From: Eubacteriales Family XIII. Incertae Sedis bacterium
GTDB taxonomy: Bacteria > Bacillota > Clostridia > Peptostreptococcales > Anaerovoracaceae
Assembly: GCA_031272745.1 (NCBI GenBank)
Contig: JAISTF010000144.1
Location: 1 to 8,623 of the forward strand
Direction: 5' to 3'
DNA length: 8,623 nucleotides
The notes below the pieces were generated by a model. The model worked only from the letters and a program-made list of their open reading frames with translations. It had not been told where the DNA came from and made no database searches. Shown here one piece after another: positions 6,301 through 8,623 of the stretch. A program made the position numbers and the translations under genes. The first letter of the stretch is position 1. Every line of letters starts with the position of its first letter.

Positions 6301-7346
6301 TCGAGGACCCGCTCGAAAACGTCGGCGGGACGAACCAGGTGCGGCTCTTGAAGCTCGCGACGCCCGTGGTGTGGGGCGACGTCGACGGGCTGTTCGACGT
6401 GCTGTACAAGGCGGGGGACGACGAGTGGCGGACGTGGCGCGCGGGGCTGAGCACGACGGAGCAGACGCTGCTCGAAGCCTCGGAGCTCGGGCTCAACGAG
6501 GCGAAGGGGGAAGCGGTCACGGCGCTGCGGTTTGTGTACGGCGCGGTCGAGGTCGGGTTCACGAGCAAGAATTATGCGGACACGTCGCTGAATCTGGAGC
6601 ACCGCGACCCGCTGACGGGCGCCATCGTCGCGGACGAGTGGATGAGCGCGGCGGATGCGGCGAAGGTCGCGACGGTGAAGAATCACAACAACGCGGGACT
6701 GTCTCCGGCGGCGGTCGACTGGACACCGGTGCCGACGCAGCCCGACTACGCGGCGGGCGCGGCGGAGGCGCAGGGGCTCAAGCCCGCGTCGTACCTCGTG
6801 GCGGCGGTGCGGCCGTTTGCGGGCGAAAACATCGTCTCGTCGGCGATCGCGCGCGCGTCGACGAAGATCACCTTGGACGGGCAGGAAGTGACGCTGACGG
6901 ACGCGGACCAGGATGCGGTCATTACGAAAGAAATTGCAGTCGAGGGGGTGCAGGCGGGGGGCGATGGCACGACGGGCCCGCTTTCGGTGATTTCCGAAAC
7001 GAATACGCCGAAAGTGGTCCCGTCGACGAAGAAGGGGGCAAAGGCCGTGTCGCTCACGGATGAGGGCACGCCGCTTGCGTCGGGGGACGGCGCGGCGGGC
7101 GGCTCCGGCGGGGCGACGGGAAGCGGAAGCGCGTTGGGCACCGGCTCGGCGGCGTCCGGCGGCAAGGCCGCGCGTACGGGCGACGCGGCGCACCCGCTGC
7201 TGTGGATACTGGTTGCGATCGCCTGTGTCGCCGGCGTGTGGATCGCATTGCGGACGCGGCGTTTGCGCGGGACGGCGCACGGGCGTCTGCGGAGCTCCCG
7301 CTCTGCCAGCCGCCGCCGGCGTCTACGGAGGGCTGCGGGCGTATGA
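3399..7346 (+). CDS. Large secreted multidomain surface protein (SpaA/Cna_B-like, DUF11-like; probable adhesin or pilin-like)
   Basis: The product is 1315 residues from TTG 3399 and appears to be exported and held at the cell surface. A signal peptide has a basic n-region (MKKTVRRW...), a hydrophobic core at 21-40 and probable cleavage after Ala-Phe-Ala41. Residues 42-538 are beta-rich and unassigned; KDDYFDIVLDLG and a later VIWNDL fit an MSCRAMM-like ligand-binding region only weakly. About 539-680 is a SpaA/Cna_B-like fold: FVIEK, LPGAVFTV, TGEDGRL, VTETSPPSGY and VRVLNTAK, with a possible Lys544/Glu626/Asn678 isopeptide. From DVALRKWVK (692) to about 915 is a DUF11-like module with DGDTVFF and IVDYLPAGLRF, ending in an acidic tract (853-909). 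About 916-1180 is another module (ESYRYDIDFR, EFVVEDPLE, TPVVWGDVDG). A Gly/Ser/Ala linker leads to AARTGD (1257-1262), a membrane helix (1266-1284) and a 31-residue Arg-rich tail. It is first of a two-gene unit; ligand unknown. Confidence 0.85.
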   Translation: MKKTVRRWIRTLRAASRKIRVPVLLFFVVLFSAFPIGLAFADDAPIPLPDTGDEHNITGTVVLGEVVFTAGFDPDEDPPFAGDVDGQNFGVRFDWQLATADDVIAKDDYFDIVLDLGLGDVPATVMQQLETYYGPILKNNNGQTIGHVVWTNKDTATANLYYSTNEAKDDGAKYATAVYKRVVLRFLFDGLAADGPLSGTEGNPVQGGGRWAFTYAAEGGGHAGESVVWSLNVDGGEPSGGTTVVPETKDPYEEELPGHDKLGVPVTGAAAPQDTLYFWWVAINQHKHTSYVDWTACADDADHALPQTETFTLRDTSTGATPTWLRALTPGENDGGVDIGHPESRNELGFEALPKPVVGNAITVDEAGGFYGRTVGAAATDQAWFKLYYVNTEVIWNDLIRENPIYKDPGAANPYASNTQAIEAWMNAMLYAPNAAAGAVPDGYLTPVSPEDVCAITVDETAGTFEITMNTDAVYGRTLAIGYFTKPVPDEEGKYVNNTHNRLDLVGADAGTDVTWEDTTARVATGGWANGTVNPYRGNFVIEKANAVSMAPLPGAVFTVAADVKDSDGAAYRALADKLNEALAGQTFTTGEDGRLLVTLSMYMEDQLPWSDGEGGVVDMRLVVTETSPPSGYAGLSESITVTLSGSTGKVKAVETADAADAGRVVWNANEYPVRVLNTAKPPGEGGDRWYDVALRKWVKRVERTDAGGTPRFTYEAPLGEGGEEIPSTGPVPVWDGDTVFFRIDIFNQSPNRTVIPTGGIVDYLPAGLRFDPGFAVSPSLVPEGRNWSNAGLWEWADEGQRRIRYCGPPIVLEASGQGGSSCYLPLIVKVDFGDSLPEGLMTNFAEVALMQDENGNPVPDVDSVPDDERDNDGTPKDNEVDEHRFPDADGDGAADATPTAGQDEDDHDYAQLTLIPCQVDKDTIRRTSAAFSDTEREDGFRNVGEESYRYDIDFRLIASVPADEFVVEDPLENVGGTNQVRLLKLATPVVWGDVDGLFDVLYKAGDDEWRTWRAGLSTTEQTLLEASELGLNEAKGEAVTALRFVYGAVEVGFTSKNYADTSLNLEHRDPLTGAIVADEWMSAADAAKVATVKNHNNAGLSPAAVDWTPVPTQPDYAAGAAEAQGLKPASYLVAAVRPFAGENIVSSAIARASTKITLDGQEVTLTDADQDAVITKEIAVEGVQAGGDGTTGPLSVISETNTPKVVPSTKKGAKAVSLTDEGTPLASGDGAAGGSGGATGSGSALGTGSAASGGKAARTGDAAHPLLWILVAIACVAGVWIALRTRRLRGTAHGRLRSSRSASRRRRLRRAAGV
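7327..7332 (+). promoter_or_regulatory. Ribosome binding site of the coupled downstream gene, inside the preceding gene
   Basis: GGAGGG lies 10 nt before the ATG at 7343, within the last codons of the surface-protein gene. The ATG overlaps the upstream TGA as ATGA (7343-7346), a typical arrangement for translational coupling. This makes 7343 the preferred start over the in-frame upstream ATG at 7202, whose added residues lack any signal-peptide character. Confidence 0.75.
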
Positions 7347-8527
7347 TCACGAGACGCGTCAATTTGAAAAAATGGATGGCGGCCATCCTGCTGTGCGCCG
7401 CCGTCCTCTGTGCGCCGCAGACGGCCTACGGCACGACGGCGACGGACGGCGAAAACATCACGCTGGAGTTTCGTTATTCGGAAGGCGAGGAGGGGAGCCT
7501 CGACGTGCCGGACGCCATCGACGTCGGCGGGCGCATCTACGAGCTGGCGGAGCAGCGGGCGCCCGTGCTCGAAAAGGAACTGCCCGTGACGCGTACGTAC
7601 ACCTGGACCATTCCGGGCGAGATCTCCGAGGAGGACGCGGCGCTGCTGCGCGAGAAGATTCCGAACATCCAGCTCGTGCCGTCCCCGAAGACGGCGGCGA
7701 CGGGCGTGATTCGCGTGCTGTTGCCCGAGGACTATCCGGAGCTGAACGGACTGCCGACCAACGACGTGGAGCAGATTCCCGCCACGCGCCTCTTTGACGC
7801 TGAGGACGGCGGCTCGGCGGTCGAGCTTGTGCGCGGCGGGGTGCATTTCGAGGCGACGGCGTTTGACGCGCTCGGGCTGCCGACGGCGTACAAGGCGACG
7901 GTCGAGTACCGCGGCACGGGGACGGTGCAGACGACGACGTATGTCGCGGCCGAGTCGACGTACACGACGGAGGAAGTGGTCGGCGGGGTGCCGGTCTATG
8001 TGGTCGTCGCGGTGTATACGCCGACGGCGGCGAGCGCGACGGGCAGCGGCAGCGGGACGTCGGGCACGTCGGGCGGCGGCGATGGCGGAACAGGGACGTC
8101 GGGAACGACGGACAGCGCGGCCACGGGTACGGCGAGCGCGGCGGGCAGCGGCACGACCGCGGGCACGGACGGCACGACGGACGCCTCGGCGAGCGATGCG
8201 GCCGCCGGCACAGGCGGCGCGGCAGGCACAGGCGGCGCGGACGAATCCGCGGCTGCGGACGGCGCCTCGCAGGACGGCATCATGGCCGAAAACGTCGCGC
8301 CCATCGAGGACGCGGACGTGCCGCTCGACGACGGCCTGTTCGGGAGCCTGAAGGACGGCGCGACCGTCGAGGAAGTGTGGCGCGTCGTGTCGGTATTTTT
8401 GTTGGTCGCCCTGTTTGTGATTGTGGCCCTGTTCGTGTGGCATTTCCGCCGCAATTTCCGTGCGGCCGGCCGGAAGATTGCGCGCCGCGCATGGGGCGTC
8501 ACCGCGCCCCGTGAATCAAGTCCTTGA
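7343..8527 (+). CDS. Secreted, C-terminally membrane-anchored protein of unknown function
   Basis: I do not recognise this 394-residue protein. It starts with a signal peptide: basic MITRRVNLKKW, a hydrophobic core at 12-24 and probable cleavage after Ala-Tyr-Gly30. A folded, acidic, probably beta-rich ectodomain spans about 31-225; it includes YTWTIPGEISEEDAALL and RVLLPEDYPELNGLP, and no catalytic motif stands out. Residues 227-310 are a low-complexity stalk of Gly, Thr, Ser, Ala and Asp. A short acidic stretch (IEDADVPLDDG) precedes a membrane helix at 348-366, then a basic cytoplasmic tail. There is no LPXTG-like signal, so it should stay in the membrane and project outward. It is joined to the upstream surface-protein gene by an ATGA overlap, implying co-expression and a shared task such as anchoring, assembly or sensing (inference). 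Its 3' end overlaps the opposite-strand ThiF-like gene by 29 nt. Confidence 0.8.
   Translation: MITRRVNLKKWMAAILLCAAVLCAPQTAYGTTATDGENITLEFRYSEGEEGSLDVPDAIDVGGRIYELAEQRAPVLEKELPVTRTYTWTIPGEISEEDAALLREKIPNIQLVPSPKTAATGVIRVLLPEDYPELNGLPTNDVEQIPATRLFDAEDGGSAVELVRGGVHFEATAFDALGLPTAYKATVEYRGTGTVQTTTYVAAESTYTTEEVVGGVPVYVVVAVYTPTAASATGSGSGTSGTSGGGDGGTGTSGTTDSAATGTASAAGSGTTAGTDGTTDASASDAAAGTGGAAGTGGADESAAADGASQDGIMAENVAPIEDADVPLDDGLFGSLKDGATVEEVWRVVSVFLLVALFVIVALFVWHFRRNFRAAGRKIARRAWGVTAPRESSP
8034..8272 (+). repeat. Low-complexity GC-rich tract encoding the Gly/Thr/Ser/Ala stalk
   Basis: About 240 bp built from short imperfect repeats of codons for Gly, Thr, Ser, Ala and Asp. GGGACGTCGGG occurs at 8054-8064 and again at 8093-8103, and a clean 18-bp tandem pair lies at 8207-8242. 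It encodes residues about 231-310 of the membrane-anchored protein, a flexible spacer. Such tracts can vary in length by slippage or recombination. Confidence 0.6.
8207..8242 (+). repeat. 18-bp direct tandem repeat, two copies
   Basis: GGCACAGGCGGCGCGG starts at 8207 and again at 8225, a period of 18 bp; only the last two bases of the second unit differ. In frame it encodes Gly-Thr-Gly-Gly-Ala-Ala followed by Gly-Thr-Gly-Gly-Ala-Asp within the stalk. A recent in-frame duplication is the simplest explanation. Confidence 0.75.
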
Positions 8528-8623
8528 CGACTTCGGCCGCGAGAATCAGGCCGGCGGTCGGCGGCACGAAGGCGTTGCTTGCGGGAATCTGCCGCCGGAT
8601 CGTGCAATAACGCGCCGTCCCCG
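8499..8623 (-). CDS. ThiF/E1-like protein, C-terminal end; probably tRNA threonylcarbamoyladenosine dehydratase (TcdA-type)
   Basis: Only the last 40 codons and the stop (8501-8499) are in the window; the 5' part lies beyond 8623. The visible tail contains RRQIPASNAFVPPTAG followed by LILAAEVVKDLIHGAR. A 'P-x-S-x-x-F-V-P-x-x-A-G-L-I-x-A-x-E-V-x-K-D-L' ending is characteristic of clostridial ThiF-family proteins annotated as TcdA, which cyclise t6A37 of tRNA to ct6A with ATP. The nucleotide-binding and catalytic parts are not visible, so another ThiF/MoeB/HesA-type E1-like enzyme cannot be excluded. The gene converges on the membrane-anchored protein gene and overlaps its end by 29 nt. No terminator separates them. 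Confidence 0.7.
   Translation of the reverse strand, partial: GTARYCTIRRQIPASNAFVPPTAGLILAAEVVKDLIHGAR

Noticed and set aside
7202..7342. ATG at 7202 as the start of the membrane-anchored protein
   Set aside because: The extra 47 residues are Arg/Ala/Cys-rich, overlap the membrane-helix codons of the upstream gene, and would bury the clear signal peptide that begins at 7343 next to GGAGGG and the ATGA overlap.
8034..8272. Repeat-rich tract as a CRISPR-like or mobile element
   Set aside because: Units are short, irregular, in frame and encode Gly/Thr/Ser/Ala. There are no equal-length spacers and no terminal inverted repeats.
5763..8443. Long minus-strand open frames at 5763-7280 and 6746-8443
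   Set aside because: They are Arg-rich shadows of the two surface-protein genes. The genuine frames have signal peptides, recognised domains and coupled ribosome sites.

Overview
The window is a GC-rich bacterial chromosome segment in which most third codon positions are G or C. Evidence for a Gram-positive, Clostridia-like host is indirect: an F-type ATP synthase operon end, a CPBP-family membrane protease, and a large secreted multidomain surface protein with a SpaA/Cna_B-like pilin domain and a degenerate LPXTG-type C-terminus. The host assignment is an inference; there is no rRNA or other taxonomic marker.

Layout: (1) 1-783, the end of an atp operon: the 3' part of atpD (F1 beta) and a complete but short atpC (epsilon, 92 aa, no C-terminal helical domain). 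(2) 796-2223 on the minus strand, pncB (nicotinate phosphoribosyltransferase, NAD salvage), converging on atpC with only 12 bp between them. (3) 2224-2261, a very short AT-rich divergent promoter region built on a perfect 13-bp palindrome. (4) 2262-3272, a CPBP (Rce1/CAAX-like) intramembrane protease with no Shine-Dalgarno sequence, probably read from a leaderless or near-leaderless mRNA. (5) 3399-7346, a 1315-aa secreted surface protein starting at TTG, and 7343-8527, a second secreted, membrane-anchored protein of unknown function. These two are joined by an ATGA stop/start overlap. (6) 8499-8623 on the minus strand, the C-terminal end of a ThiF/E1-like protein, probably TcdA, whose 3' end overlaps the previous gene by 29 nt.

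The left part (ATP synthase, NAD salvage) and the extreme right end are housekeeping genes. The middle is accessory: a two-gene cell-surface module with one large probable adhesin or pilin-like protein and one coupled membrane-tethered partner carrying a Gly/Thr/Ala/Ser-rich stalk. No sortase, transposase, CRISPR array, tRNA or rRNA is visible. No gene-free stretch exceeds 300 bp; the longest is the 126-bp gap at 3273-3398. The most promising undescribed element is the surface pair, because its N-terminal ~500 residues, its unusual C-terminal tail and the whole partner protein cannot be assigned confidently from sequence alone.
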